Assembly (NCBI GenBank): GCA_023257255.1 | Contig: JALRCR010000004.1 | Coordinates: 1 to 52,090 of the forward strand | DNA: 52,090 bases | Reading direction: 5' to 3' | DNA from: Gammaproteobacteria bacterium | GTDB taxonomy: Bacteria; Pseudomonadota; Gammaproteobacteria; Ga0077536 | In this document: positions 8,660-16,877 of the stretch, piece by piece | Layout: every line of letters starts with the position of its first letter | Numbering within the stretch: position 1 is the stretch's first letter | The notes under the pieces: model-generated | Told to the model about the DNA's origin: nothing | The model's database searches: none | The model's input: the letters and a program-made list of their open reading frames with translations, nothing else | Position numbers and translations under genes: made by a program

Positions 8660-8766
8660 GCCTTGGCCAGCCATCACTGAATTGGGGACATATCGAATCT
8701 GGAGCAGTAGAGAAACCCGCGTTGCCGCCGGCGCAGACCGGCGCGGCGCCTGGCAACGGAGGCAGC

Positions 8767-9744
8767 ATGGAACGCTCGGAGTACGTCCAGAAAATTCATC
8801 GTCGGCTGAGTCGCGCGCGCACGGCCGTCACACGTCAGAGCCTGCAGGAAGAGCTTGAAGTCTCCTGGTCCACGCTGAAGCGCCTGCTGAAATACATGCG
8901 CGAGGATCTGGGCGTCAGCATCCAGAACACGCGCGAGCCGCCTGGTTATCGCTATATCCGCGACGCCGACGGCAACCTGCCGGAGTTGCCGCCGCTTGGC
9001 TTTACGGCGGAGGAAATCTTTGCCCTGCTGGCCTGCGAGGAAGTCATGACGCGGCTGCAGCCAGGGCTGCTGGACGGCGAGCTTGAACTGCTGCGCAAGA
9101 AACTGAAGCAGCTGCTGGGCAAGCGCCAGGGCGGCGCGGACCAGCTGGCCAAACGGATGCGCATTCTGGGCGTTGCGCGGCGCGCGCCACCGCCGGCGAT
9201 CTTCGGGCCGGTCGGGCTGGCGCTGGGCTTGCGGCGGCAGTTACGCCTGCACTACGACGGCCGCACGCGGGGTGAAATGACCGAGCGGGTCGTCTCGCCG
9301 CAGCGCCTGGTGCGCTACCGCGACAACTGGTATCTCGATACCTGGGACCACGGCAAGGCGGAAATCCGGGTCTTCGCCGTCGACCGCATTCGCCAGACCA
9401 GCCTGCTCGCGGACGCCGCCCATGAACTGGACGACGCGCTGCTCGACGCCCACCTCGGCGGCGGTTACGGCATTTTCTCCGGGCCTGCCCCGCACCGCGC
9501 CGTGCTGCGTTTCTCCGCTCATCGGGCGCGCTGGGTGGCGGATGAGGAATGGCATCCGGCGCAGTTGTCGCGCTGGCTGGACGACGGCCGCTACGAGCTT
9601 GAGTTTCCCTACAGCGATACGCGCGAGCTGTTGATGGACATCCTGAAGCACGGACCCGATTGCGAAGTGCTGGCACCGCCCGCCTTGCGGACCGAGGCGC
9701 GCCAGCTGTTGGCCGCGGCCAACGCGCAGTACGCCGCCGACTGA
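8767..9744 (+). CDS. YafY-type HTH/WYL-domain transcriptional regulator
   Basis: A 325-residue protein with an N-terminal winged helix (residues 1-55: YVQKIHRRLSRARTAVTRQSL, EVSWSTLKRLLKYM) and a central WYL domain around 155-225 (SPQRLVRYRDNWYLDTWDH, EIRVFAVDRI). A WCX-like C-terminal extension follows. WYL regulators sense small ligands or nucleic acids and activate or repress nearby genes. The ATG at 8767 has GGAGGC upstream; the same frame is open further 5' inside the BKACE gene but lacks a signal there. Because it directly follows GST-BKACE on the same strand, control of that group is a reasonable guess. Confidence 0.85.
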   Translation: MERSEYVQKIHRRLSRARTAVTRQSLQEELEVSWSTLKRLLKYMREDLGVSIQNTREPPGYRYIRDADGNLPELPPLGFTAEEIFALLACEEVMTRLQPGLLDGELELLRKKLKQLLGKRQGGADQLAKRMRILGVARRAPPPAIFGPVGLALGLRRQLRLHYDGRTRGEMTERVVSPQRLVRYRDNWYLDTWDHGKAEIRVFAVDRIRQTSLLADAAHELDDALLDAHLGGGYGIFSGPAPHRAVLRFSAHRARWVADEEWHPAQLSRWLDDGRYELEFPYSDTRELLMDILKHGPDCEVLAPPALRTEARQLLAAANAQYAAD

Positions 9745-9792
9745 AGTCCGCAGGCGCAGCCGGTGAGCCTGCACCCCGCCCATACTGCGAAG

Positions 9793-9815
9793 CCCCGCAA
9801 CACCACACGGCGGGG
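9793..9815 (+). terminator. Possible terminator hairpin after the WYL regulator
   Basis: CCCCGC at 9793-9798 can pair with GCGGGG at 9810-9815 around an 11-base loop, 49 bases after the regulator's stop. The rest of the 163-base gap is very GC-rich with more overlapping inverted repeats and holds no gene. No U-tract is present, so this is weak. Confidence 0.2.
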
Positions 9816-9907
9816 TCCCGCGGGCGGCGGGTCGGGGCGAGGCGGGCAGGGAGGCCGGCCGCGGCCCGGCCCGCTTGCCACGGGGCTTGCCCCCGCAGGA
9901 GTCCCGC

Positions 9908-10675
9908 ATGAATCCGACCGCCCAGACCTACGCCGCGCTGCAGGCGGCGTTCGATTACTTCAATCAGCATCTATTTGCCGGCAGCTTGCCACCCTGCCTC
10001 ATCACCCTGCGCTCCAGCCCCCGCGCCCACGGCTACCTGCACAGTCGCCGCTTTGTGAACCGGGCCGGCGAGCAGGTGGACGAACTGGGCATCAATCCGG
10101 GCTATTTCGCCCTGCAGTCGCTCGAAGAAGTACTCTCGACGGTGGTGCACGAGATGGTGCATCACTGGCAGCAGCAGCACGGCAAGCCCTCGCGCTCGGT
10201 CGCGCACAACGCCGAGTGGGCCGCGAAGATGGCGTCAATCGGGCTCCAGCCCTCGGCCACCGGCCGGCCTGGCGGCAAGCGCACCGGCCAGCAAATGTCG
10301 GACTACATCCTGCCGGGCGGCGCGTTTCTCGCCGCCTGCGCCGGCCTGCCGCCAGAGGCAGCCGTGCTGCCCTGGCTGGACCGTCACGTCGCGGTCGCCC
10401 CGGCGGAGATGCGCGCGCGCCGTGAAGCGCTCGCCGCCACGGGGCTGGCCGCCGTGCCCGGCACGCCGCCGTTCGACGAGGCGGCCGGCGCAGTGCTGGC
10501 CTTGCAGGTGCGGGAGCCGGCGACGCGCGCGCGGCCGGCCCGGTTGCGCCAACGCTGCCCGGACTGCGGCGTCAGCGCGTGGTCGGCGCCGGCGGTAACG
10601 CTGTCTTGCGGGCGCTGCCAGACCCCGTTGGCGCCGGTCGTGGCGAGCCAGCTGGCTGGGCAGACTCCGCCCTGA
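9908..10675 (+). CDS. SprT-like zinc metalloprotein
   Basis: A 255-residue SprT-like domain protein. The zincin motif HEMVHHWQ lies at residues 81-88, and H100 in SVAHNAEW is a candidate third zinc ligand. Before it comes the SprT-type start YAALQAAFDYFNQHLFAGSLPPCLITL. The C-terminus carries a four-cysteine zinc ribbon (CPDC...CGRC), as in other SprT-like proteins. Eukaryotic relatives (SPRTN) cut DNA-protein crosslinks; bacterial SprT roles are poorly known, so a protease role is inferred from the intact HExxH. The preceding and following genes do not suggest a pathway. Confidence 0.85.
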   Translation: MNPTAQTYAALQAAFDYFNQHLFAGSLPPCLITLRSSPRAHGYLHSRRFVNRAGEQVDELGINPGYFALQSLEEVLSTVVHEMVHHWQQQHGKPSRSVAHNAEWAAKMASIGLQPSATGRPGGKRTGQQMSDYILPGGAFLAACAGLPPEAAVLPWLDRHVAVAPAEMRARREALAATGLAAVPGTPPFDEAAGAVLALQVREPATRARPARLRQRCPDCGVSAWSAPAVTLSCGRCQTPLAPVVASQLAGQTPP

Positions 10676-10717
10676 TCGGTGACACTACGGGCTCCACTCT
10701 CTAAAGGTGCTGCCCCC

Positions 10718-11758
10718 ATGCGTCTCGGTCTCATGCTTGGTTATTCCGGTTCTCACTACAACATGCCGCTCGATCTGGTGCGCGAGGCGGACGAATTGGG
10801 CTACGACTCGGTGTGGACGGCAGAGGCGTATGGCTCGGATGCGGTGACCCCGGCGACCTGGGTGCTGGCCAACACCAAGCGCATCAAGGCCGGCACCGCC
10901 ATCATGCAGCTGGCCGCCCGCACGCCGGCCTGCACCGCCATGACCGCGATGACGCTGGACCATCTCTCCGGCGGTCGCTTCGTGCTGGGCCTCGGGCCAT
11001 CCGGCCCGCAGGTGGTGGAAGGCTGGCACGGCGAACGCTACGGCAAGCCGCTGACCCGGCTCAAAGAATACGTCTCGATCGTGCGCCAGATTCTGGCCCG
11101 CGAAGCGCCCGTGACCCATCAGGGCGAGCACTACCAGATCCCCTATCGCGGCGAAGGATCGTCCGGCCTCGGCAAGCCGCTGAAAAGCATTCTGCACGGC
11201 AACGCGAAGCTGCCGATCTACACCGCGGCCATTTCTACCAACGGGCTGACCGTGGCCGGGGAAGTTGGTGACGGCGTGTTTCCGGTGTGGATGAATCCCG
11301 ACCGCTTCGATTTGCTCCGCGAACCGCTGGAAGCCGGCTTTGCCAAGGCGGGCGGCGGCAAGAGTCTGGCCCAGTTTGACGTGGCGCCGTTCGTGCGCGT
11401 CGCGCTGGGCGACGATCTGGAGGCCTGCCGCAAGCACATCAAGGAATTCCTCGCGCTCTACATCGGCGGCATGGGCGCGCGTGGCAAGAACTTCTACAAC
11501 GACTACGCCTGCCGGCTGGGCTACGAAGGCGTGGCCAAAGAGATTCAGGATCTCTACCTCAGCGGTCAGAAAGATGCGGCCGTGGCCAAGGTGCCGGACA
11601 AGCTGGTCGACGAATGCTCGCTGGTCGGGCCGGCTGCCCGCATCCGCGAGCATCTGGCGCCCTGGCGCGCGGCGGCGGCGCGGGGCGAGATCGGCACCAT
11701 CGTGTTCACGGTGAATTCGCCCGAGGCGCTCCGACTGCTGGCGAAGGAACTGCTGTAG
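10718..11758 (+). CDS. LLM-class flavin-dependent oxidoreductase (Rv3520c/TIGR03559-like)
   Basis: A 346-residue LLM-fold oxidoreductase. [55 protein letters not shown]-type strands and [23 protein letters not shown] match the subfamily that includes mycobacterial Rv3520c. The start at 10718 has AAAGGTG upstream; the frame is open 13 codons further. Mycobacterial relatives are predicted to use coenzyme F420; flavin use is the alternative. It is the second of four LLM paralogs in the window and is only distantly similar to the other three by eye. The channel gene follows after 27 bases. Confidence 0.82.
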   Translation: MRLGLMLGYSGSHYNMPLDLVREADELGYDSVWTAEAYGSDAVTPATWVLANTKRIKAGTAIMQLAARTPACTAMTAMTLDHLSGGRFVLGLGPSGPQVVEGWHGERYGKPLTRLKEYVSIVRQILAREAPVTHQGEHYQIPYRGEGSSGLGKPLKSILHGNAKLPIYTAAISTNGLTVAGEVGDGVFPVWMNPDRFDLLREPLEAGFAKAGGGKSLAQFDVAPFVRVALGDDLEACRKHIKEFLALYIGGMGARGKNFYNDYACRLGYEGVAKEIQDLYLSGQKDAAVAKVPDKLVDECSLVGPAARIREHLAPWRAAAARGEIGTIVFTVNSPEALRLLAKELL

Positions 11759-11785
11759 GCGCCGGCGGCGTCGGGGCAGGTCGCG

Positions 11786-13309
11786 ATGACGCCATTCTAT
11801 TGGTCGCTGCTCAGCTGGAGCTTCGGCCTGCTGTGCGTCCTGCCCCTGCTGGCGCACTGGCGCCAGCATGCGGCGGTCTTGCGTTCCAGTTTCCTGCTGC
11901 TCGGCATGGGCGTGCTGTTCCTGCTGCTAGGGAACTTGCTGGCGCAGGCAGAAATGCCCAGCGTGGCCCGCGTGCTGACCGCCTTGTCGCCGCTACTGGC
12001 CGGCTTTGCCTGCATCCGACTCACCGGGCTCGCCTTGTTCCGCGAAGTGCTGCCGCGGCTAGGCATGCGGGCGGCGCGGATAGTGGAAGACATCGTGGTC
12101 GTCATCGGCTACGTCATCTGGAGCCTCTCGCAGCTCCGCGATGCAGGTCTCGACCCGTCCAGTCTGGTCACCACCTCGGCCATCTTGACCGCCTGTGTGG
12201 CGTTCGCCATGCAGGACACGTTGGGCAATCTGCTCGGCGGGCTGATGCTCGAAATGGGCGACGCCATGCAGCTTGGCGACTGGGTGCGGGTGGGTGACAC
12301 CGCCGGCCGGGTCGAGCAGATCCGCTGGCGGGTGACCACCATCCGCACCCGCGACGGCGAGCGGGTGGTGCTGCCCAACAGCCTCCTGATGCGCAGCAGT
12401 TTCACGGTGCAGGGCAATCCGGATCTGGACGCCGTACGCGTGCGCCGCACGCTCAATCTGAAAGTCTCGCGCGAGGTCGCGCCCAGCCGTTTTATCGCTT
12501 TGACCGAAGAACTGGTCGCCAGAAACACCATCCCCAACGTCGCCCGTGACCGCCCGCCCAGCTGCGTGCTGAAAGAAATTGGGCAGGCGCATTTCAGTTT
12601 CGATCTGCGCTACTGGCTGACCGATCCCGGTCAGGACGACCCCACCGATTCGGCCGTGCGGGTTCACCTCTATGCCGGCCTGCAGCGTGCCGGCATTGCG
12701 GTGGTAGCGCCGCTACAGGCAATCCACGCCACCACCGATTCCGCGGCCAAATCGCGGCTGGCCGAGGCCTCGGTCCTGGCCGACCGCCAGGCCGCGCTGC
12801 GCGAGCTGAGTATTTTTTCGACCATGAGCGAAGAAGAACTGGCGACGCTCGCCAGACGTCTGGTGCCGGCGCCCTTCGTGGCCGGCGAAATCATGACGCG
12901 CCAGGGGAGCGCCGCGCACTGGCTGTATTTGGTGCGCACGGGCGAGGCGAAGGTCTATGTGGAACTGGAAGACGGCGTGCGCCAGCAGGTGGCGAGCATC
13001 GGCGCCGGCGGATTTTTTGGCGAAATGAGCCTCCTGACCGGCGCGCCGCGCCGGGCGACCGTGATTGCCGCGACAGACGTGGAGTGTTTCCGGCTCGACA
13101 AGGAAAGCTTTGAAGGCGTGCTCCGGGCGCGTCCGGCGCTCGCCGCGCAGTTGTCGCACCTGCTGGTTGAGCGCGAAGCGGAGCTTAACCGCATGACGGC
13201 CGCCGGTAACGGGGCGAAACCGGTAGCGCAAAACACCCGCGAAACCATGATGACGCGCATCCTGACCTTCTTCGGGGTCAGCGACACGGCCGCAGCCGGG
13301 GAGAAATAG
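11786..13309 (+). CDS. MscS-family mechanosensitive channel with C-terminal cyclic-nucleotide-binding domain
   Basis: A 507-residue inner-membrane protein. Hydrophobic helices lie at about 5-23, 32-53, 62-85 and 100-117. The MscS pore helix and beta domain follow (SAILTACVAFAMQDTLGNLLGG at about 131-152, then GDWVRVGDTAGRVEQI and ERVVLPNSLL). Residues about 340-460 form a cNMP-binding domain with the phosphate-binding cassette FFGEMSLLTGAPRRATV, including the conserved Glu and Arg. Channels of this composite type (like Synechocystis MscCG-type cNMP channels) may couple ion flux to cAMP or cGMP; the ligand is not known here. The polyphosphate enzyme gene starts 2 bases after its stop, so the two are surely co-transcribed. 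Confidence 0.88.
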   Translation: MTPFYWSLLSWSFGLLCVLPLLAHWRQHAAVLRSSFLLLGMGVLFLLLGNLLAQAEMPSVARVLTALSPLLAGFACIRLTGLALFREVLPRLGMRAARIVEDIVVVIGYVIWSLSQLRDAGLDPSSLVTTSAILTACVAFAMQDTLGNLLGGLMLEMGDAMQLGDWVRVGDTAGRVEQIRWRVTTIRTRDGERVVLPNSLLMRSSFTVQGNPDLDAVRVRRTLNLKVSREVAPSRFIALTEELVARNTIPNVARDRPPSCVLKEIGQAHFSFDLRYWLTDPGQDDPTDSAVRVHLYAGLQRAGIAVVAPLQAIHATTDSAAKSRLAEASVLADRQAALRELSIFSTMSEEELATLARRLVPAPFVAGEIMTRQGSAAHWLYLVRTGEAKVYVELEDGVRQQVASIGAGGFFGEMSLLTGAPRRATVIAATDVECFRLDKESFEGVLRARPALAAQLSHLLVEREAELNRMTAAGNGAKPVAQNTRETMMTRILTFFGVSDTAAAGEK

Positions 13310-13311
13310 GC

Positions 13312-14793
13312 ATGTTCGAAGCCGCCGAAATCGGCCACAAAATGGACAAGGCGGCCTATGCCGCCGAAATCCCGGCCCTGCGCGAGGCGCTGCTGGAAGC
13401 GCAGTGGGCGCTGCACGCGGACGGCCGGTTTCCGGTCATCGTGCTGATTGCGGGCGTCGACGGCGCGGGCAAGGGCGAGACGGTCAACACGCTCAACGAG
13501 TGGATGGATCCGCGGCATATCCGCACCATCGCCTTCGATGGCTCCAGCGACGAAGAAGCCGAGCGCCCGCGCATGTGGCGCTACTGGCGCGAACTGCCGC
13601 GCAAGGGCCAGATCGGGATTTTTTTTGGGTCCTGGTATACCGACCCCATCGTCGACCGCGTGTGGGGCAAGACCGGCAAAAAAGCGCTGGCGCTCGAAAT
13701 CGAGCGCATCAATCACTTCGAGCGGATGCTGGCCGATGAGGGCGCGCTGATCCTGAAGTTCTGGTTCCATCTCGACAAGCAGTCGCAGCGCAAGCGGCTG
13801 GAAAAAATCGACGCCGATCCGGTGATGAGCTGGCAGGTGACGCGCGCCGACTGGCAGCAGTTCAAACGCTACGACCGTTACTATGCGGTGGCTGAACACA
13901 CGCTGCGCCTGACCTCGGCCGGGCATGCGCCGTGGATCGTGGTGGAAGGCCGCGATGCGCGCTATCGCCAATACACCGTGGGCAGCGTGCTGTTGGCCGC
14001 CATCCGCAAGCATCTGGAGCAGCGCCCGATGCCGGCCAGCGGCGTGGCCCTGCCCGAGTTGCCGGCCGACGGGCGTAACGTCCTGAATCAGATGAAGCTT
14101 GGGCGCAAGCTCGGCGATCGCAAATATGCCCACGAGCTGGCGCAGTTGCAGGGCGAGCTCAACCAGCTGGCGCGTTCGAAGAAGTTTCGCGAGCGCTCGG
14201 TCATTTGCGCGTTTGAAGGCATGGACGCGGCCGGCAAGGGCGGGGCGATCCGGCGCGTGACGGCGGCGCTCGACGCCCGCCAGTACCGCATCATTCCCAT
14301 TGCCGCGCCCACCGATGAAGAACGCGCCCAGCCCTATTTGTGGCGCTTCTGGCGGCACCTGCCGCGCCGGGGGCGCTTCACCCTTTACGACCGCAGCTGG
14401 TACGGCCGGGTGCTGGTAGAGCGGGTCGAAGGGTTTTGTCAGCCCGCCGACTGGCAGCGGGCCTACGCGGAAATCAACCAGTTCGAGCAGGAGCTGGTCG
14501 ATGCCGGCGGCATCCTCTGCAAGTTCTGGCTGCAGGTCTCGCAGGACGAACAGCTGCGACGCTTTCGCGAACGCGAAGAGACCCGCTTCAAACACTTCAA
14601 GATTACCGAGCAAGACTGGCGCAACCGCGAGAAGTGGCCGCACTACGAGCTGGCGGCGGCGGAGATGATCGAACGCACCTCCACCGCCATCGGGCCCTGG
14701 ACGCTGGTTGAAGCCGAAGACAAGAACTGGGCGCGGGTGAAAGTGCTGCGCACACTGGTCGAGCGGATTGAGGTCGCGCTGGACCGGTCTTGA
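13312..14793 (+). CDS. pap: Polyphosphate:AMP phosphotransferase (two-domain PPK2 family)
   Basis: A 493-residue protein made of two PPK2 domains. The first has Walker A GVDGAGKGE at about 48-56 but FFGSWY where the second has the Walker B DRSWY; the second has EGMDAAGKGG at about 302-311 and TLYDRSWYGRVLVERVEGF. The fused PPK2 arrangement and the start MFEAAEIGHKMDKAAY match Pap proteins, which phosphorylate AMP to ADP with polyphosphate. In known relatives the C-terminal domain does the catalysis. GGGGAG precedes the ATG. The stop-to-start gap from the channel gene is two bases. The context suggests linked handling of osmotic or energy stress, which is inference. Confidence 0.9.
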   Translation: MFEAAEIGHKMDKAAYAAEIPALREALLEAQWALHADGRFPVIVLIAGVDGAGKGETVNTLNEWMDPRHIRTIAFDGSSDEEAERPRMWRYWRELPRKGQIGIFFGSWYTDPIVDRVWGKTGKKALALEIERINHFERMLADEGALILKFWFHLDKQSQRKRLEKIDADPVMSWQVTRADWQQFKRYDRYYAVAEHTLRLTSAGHAPWIVVEGRDARYRQYTVGSVLLAAIRKHLEQRPMPASGVALPELPADGRNVLNQMKLGRKLGDRKYAHELAQLQGELNQLARSKKFRERSVICAFEGMDAAGKGGAIRRVTAALDARQYRIIPIAAPTDEERAQPYLWRFWRHLPRRGRFTLYDRSWYGRVLVERVEGFCQPADWQRAYAEINQFEQELVDAGGILCKFWLQVSQDEQLRRFREREETRFKHFKITEQDWRNREKWPHYELAAAEMIERTSTAIGPWTLVEAEDKNWARVKVLRTLVERIEVALDRS

Positions 14794-14805
14794 ACCTCGT
14801 GCGGC

Positions 14806-14834
14806 TTGTGAGCCCCGCGCCCCCTGCCTAGAAT
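14806..14834 (+). promoter_or_regulatory. Sigma-70-like promoter for the LLM gene at 14873
   Basis: TTGTGA at 14806-14811 and TAGAAT at 14829-14834 are separated by exactly 17 bases. This would start a transcript near 14841 with about 32 bases of leader before the GTG at 14873, and it lies just after the pap stop. It is the clearest promoter-like sequence in the window, though found by eye. Confidence 0.5.
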
Positions 14835-14872
14835 CCGGGCGCCCCCTTAAAACCCACAGAGAGCCTAGCCCC

Positions 14873-15895
14873 GTGAAAATCGCCTACATGCCGGACACCC
14901 ATTTCGGCCCTTACGACCAGACCGTCCTGCCGACCGGCCCCGAGGTCGCAGACGCCATGGACCACTGCCTTGCCGAATCCGAGATTGCCGAACGCGTGGG
15001 CTTTGACGGCCTGTGGGTGCCGGAACGCCACCAGCGTCCCGAAACCTGGTGGCCCAACACCATCACCCAGATGGCCGCCATCGCGGCGCGGACCAAGCGG
15101 GTGGAAATTGCCTGCACCGTCATTCAACCGACGTTCCATCACCCGGTGCATCTGGCCGAGCAGCTGGCGCAGATCGACTGCCTTTCGCGCGGTCGCCTGA
15201 CCTTCGGCGCCGGCGTCGGCTATCACGAAGACTATTTCCGCTGCTTCGGCGTGCCCTATGCCAAGCGCGGCAAGCGCTTCGAAGAAGTCATGGAGATCAT
15301 CGAAGCCTGCTGGACGCAGGAGACCGTCAACTATCACGGCGAGTTCTTCAACTACGACGGCGTAAAAATGACGCCCAAGCCCTATCAGCAGCCGCGGCCG
15401 CCGGTGTGGATCGGCGCGTTCGCCGACAAGGCGCTGGAGCGCGCGCTGCGCTGGGACGGCTGGTGCCTGTGGTTCCCGCCGGATGTCAAAACCTTGAAGC
15501 CGCAGGTCGAGGCCATGCGCGAGAAGGCCGACAAGCTGGGCAAGAAGAACTGGCAGTTCACGATGGGCTTTGAAGGCTGGATTGGCGATGAGCCGGACCT
15601 GCGCGAAAAACACGGCCATCGCTGGATTCGGGAATGGAGCTTCTACGCCGAGAAAGGCCTGGACCCGGATGCCACCCCGGCCAATATGCTCGAGGCGGTG
15701 GAAAACATGTTCCTGTGCATCGGCAATCGACAGAAATGGCTCGATCGCCTCGGCGAAATCAAGGAACACATCAACCCGGACTGGCTGTGCATCCGCACGC
15801 GTAATCCGGTTAACGAAGGCCACTACTACCCCTCGCGCACCGAGTGCCTGGAAGTGGTCGAACGCTTCGGCGAGATTCTGGACGAAGCGCGCTGA
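14873..15895 (+). CDS. LLM-class flavin-dependent oxidoreductase
   Basis: A 340-residue LLM-fold protein with GFDGLWVPERHQRPETWW, EQLAQIDCLSRGRLTFGAGVGYHEDYF and KPYQQPRPPVWIGA, typical of flavin-dependent monooxygenases and dehydrogenases of this class. The GTG at 14873 gives the family-like start MKIAYMPDTHFGPY; an ATG five codons later is the alternative. It is the third LLM paralog, leads a same-strand group with another LLM gene (55-base gap) and an acyl-CoA synthetase gene, and has its own promoter-like sequence. Together they suggest a short oxidation and CoA-activation pathway for an unknown carboxylic or aldehyde substrate. Confidence 0.82.
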   Translation: MKIAYMPDTHFGPYDQTVLPTGPEVADAMDHCLAESEIAERVGFDGLWVPERHQRPETWWPNTITQMAAIAARTKRVEIACTVIQPTFHHPVHLAEQLAQIDCLSRGRLTFGAGVGYHEDYFRCFGVPYAKRGKRFEEVMEIIEACWTQETVNYHGEFFNYDGVKMTPKPYQQPRPPVWIGAFADKALERALRWDGWCLWFPPDVKTLKPQVEAMREKADKLGKKNWQFTMGFEGWIGDEPDLREKHGHRWIREWSFYAEKGLDPDATPANMLEAVENMFLCIGNRQKWLDRLGEIKEHINPDWLCIRTRNPVNEGHYYPSRTECLEVVERFGEILDEAR

Positions 15896-15949
15896 GGCGC
15901 GCGCCCGCTACGTTTCGCAGTCCCAACGCACAATCACAGGAAAATTCGC

Positions 15950-16819
15950 ATGAAATTTGGCAAATACGGCGTCTTCACCTTCACCGACATCATGAACGGC
16001 GCCCAGTTGGCCGAGCTCGCCGGCCGCGTGGAGTCGCTGGGCTATTCCACGCTGTGGTATCCCGAGGCCTTCAACTACGAAACCTTTGCCCTCGGCGGCT
16101 ACCTGCTCTCGCACAGCAAACAGCTGGTGGTGGCGAGCGGTATCGCCAACATCTACGCCCGCGACCCGTCGGCTTCGGTCATGGGTCACAACAGCCTGAA
16201 CGACCTGTACGGCGGCCGCTTTGTGCTGGGACTGGGCGTGTCGCACGCGCCGCTGGTCTCTGATCTGCGCGGTCACGAATACGGTCAGCCGGTGAAGACC
16301 ATGCGCAACTATCTGGATGCGATGGACGCGAGCTGGAAAGCCCTCGGCCGCGACAACATCGCCAAGCAGCTGGTGCTGGCGGCGCTGGGCCCGAATATGT
16401 CGAAGCTCTCGGCCGAGCGCACGCTGGGCGCCTTCCCCTACAACATCACGCCGCCGCAGGCGACCCTGTCACGCGAGTCGATGGGCCCGAACGCGGCGGT
16501 GATCTGCGAGCAGAAAGTCTGCCTGACCACCGATCCGGTGGCGGCACGCGCCGCGGCTCGCGCTGCGCTGGGTCCCTACCTGCCGTTGCCCAACTACTAC
16601 AAGAACTGGTATCGCCTCGGCTTCACCGAAGCCGACCACCAGAACGGCGGCAGCGACCGCCTGATGGATGCCATGGTGCTGTGGGGCGATGCGGCGAGCA
16701 TCAAGGCCCGGCTCAACGAGTACTTCACGCACGGCGCCGATCAGGTCGTCATCCAGCCCATTCGGCCGGACGGCCAGCCGGGTCCGGATTGGGCGGCGCT
16801 GGAAGCGCTGGCACCGTAA
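15950..16819 (+). CDS. LLM-class oxidoreductase (TIGR03620-like)
   Basis: A 289-residue, shorter LLM protein. KFGKYGVFTFTDIMN, LGYSTLWYPEAFNYE, VVASGIANIYARDPS and [18 protein letters not shown] resemble the subfamily recalled as TIGR03620 (MSMEG_4141-like, predicted F420 users). AGGAAAA lies upstream of the ATG. The gene sits between the third LLM gene and the acyl-CoA synthetase gene on the same strand, with gaps of 54 and 58 bases. The cofactor and substrate are not readable; the absence of F420 genes nearby neither supports nor excludes F420. Confidence 0.82.
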   Translation: MKFGKYGVFTFTDIMNGAQLAELAGRVESLGYSTLWYPEAFNYETFALGGYLLSHSKQLVVASGIANIYARDPSASVMGHNSLNDLYGGRFVLGLGVSHAPLVSDLRGHEYGQPVKTMRNYLDAMDASWKALGRDNIAKQLVLAALGPNMSKLSAERTLGAFPYNITPPQATLSRESMGPNAAVICEQKVCLTTDPVAARAAARAALGPYLPLPNYYKNWYRLGFTEADHQNGGSDRLMDAMVLWGDAASIKARLNEYFTHGADQVVIQPIRPDGQPGPDWAALEALAP

Positions 16820-16877
16820 TCGGCCTTGTCCCGCGGCCGGCGGCGCTGGCACGGGTGACACTGACAGGAGCCTCACC

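Noticed and set aside
8413-8766. Upstream extension of the WYL regulator frame into the BKACE gene.
   Set aside because: The BKACE gene occupies this stretch in another frame with clear motifs; the regulator has a good ribosome site at 8767.
13620-13640. The first PPK2 domain of Pap lacks the Asp of Walker B (FFGSWY) and was considered an inactivating mutation.
   Set aside because: The same replacement is remembered in characterised two-domain Pap proteins, where the C-terminal domain catalyses.
12955-14643. A 562-codon minus-strand open frame across the MscS and pap genes.
   Set aside because: The plus strand has obvious catalytic motifs in both genes; this is a codon-bias artefact.
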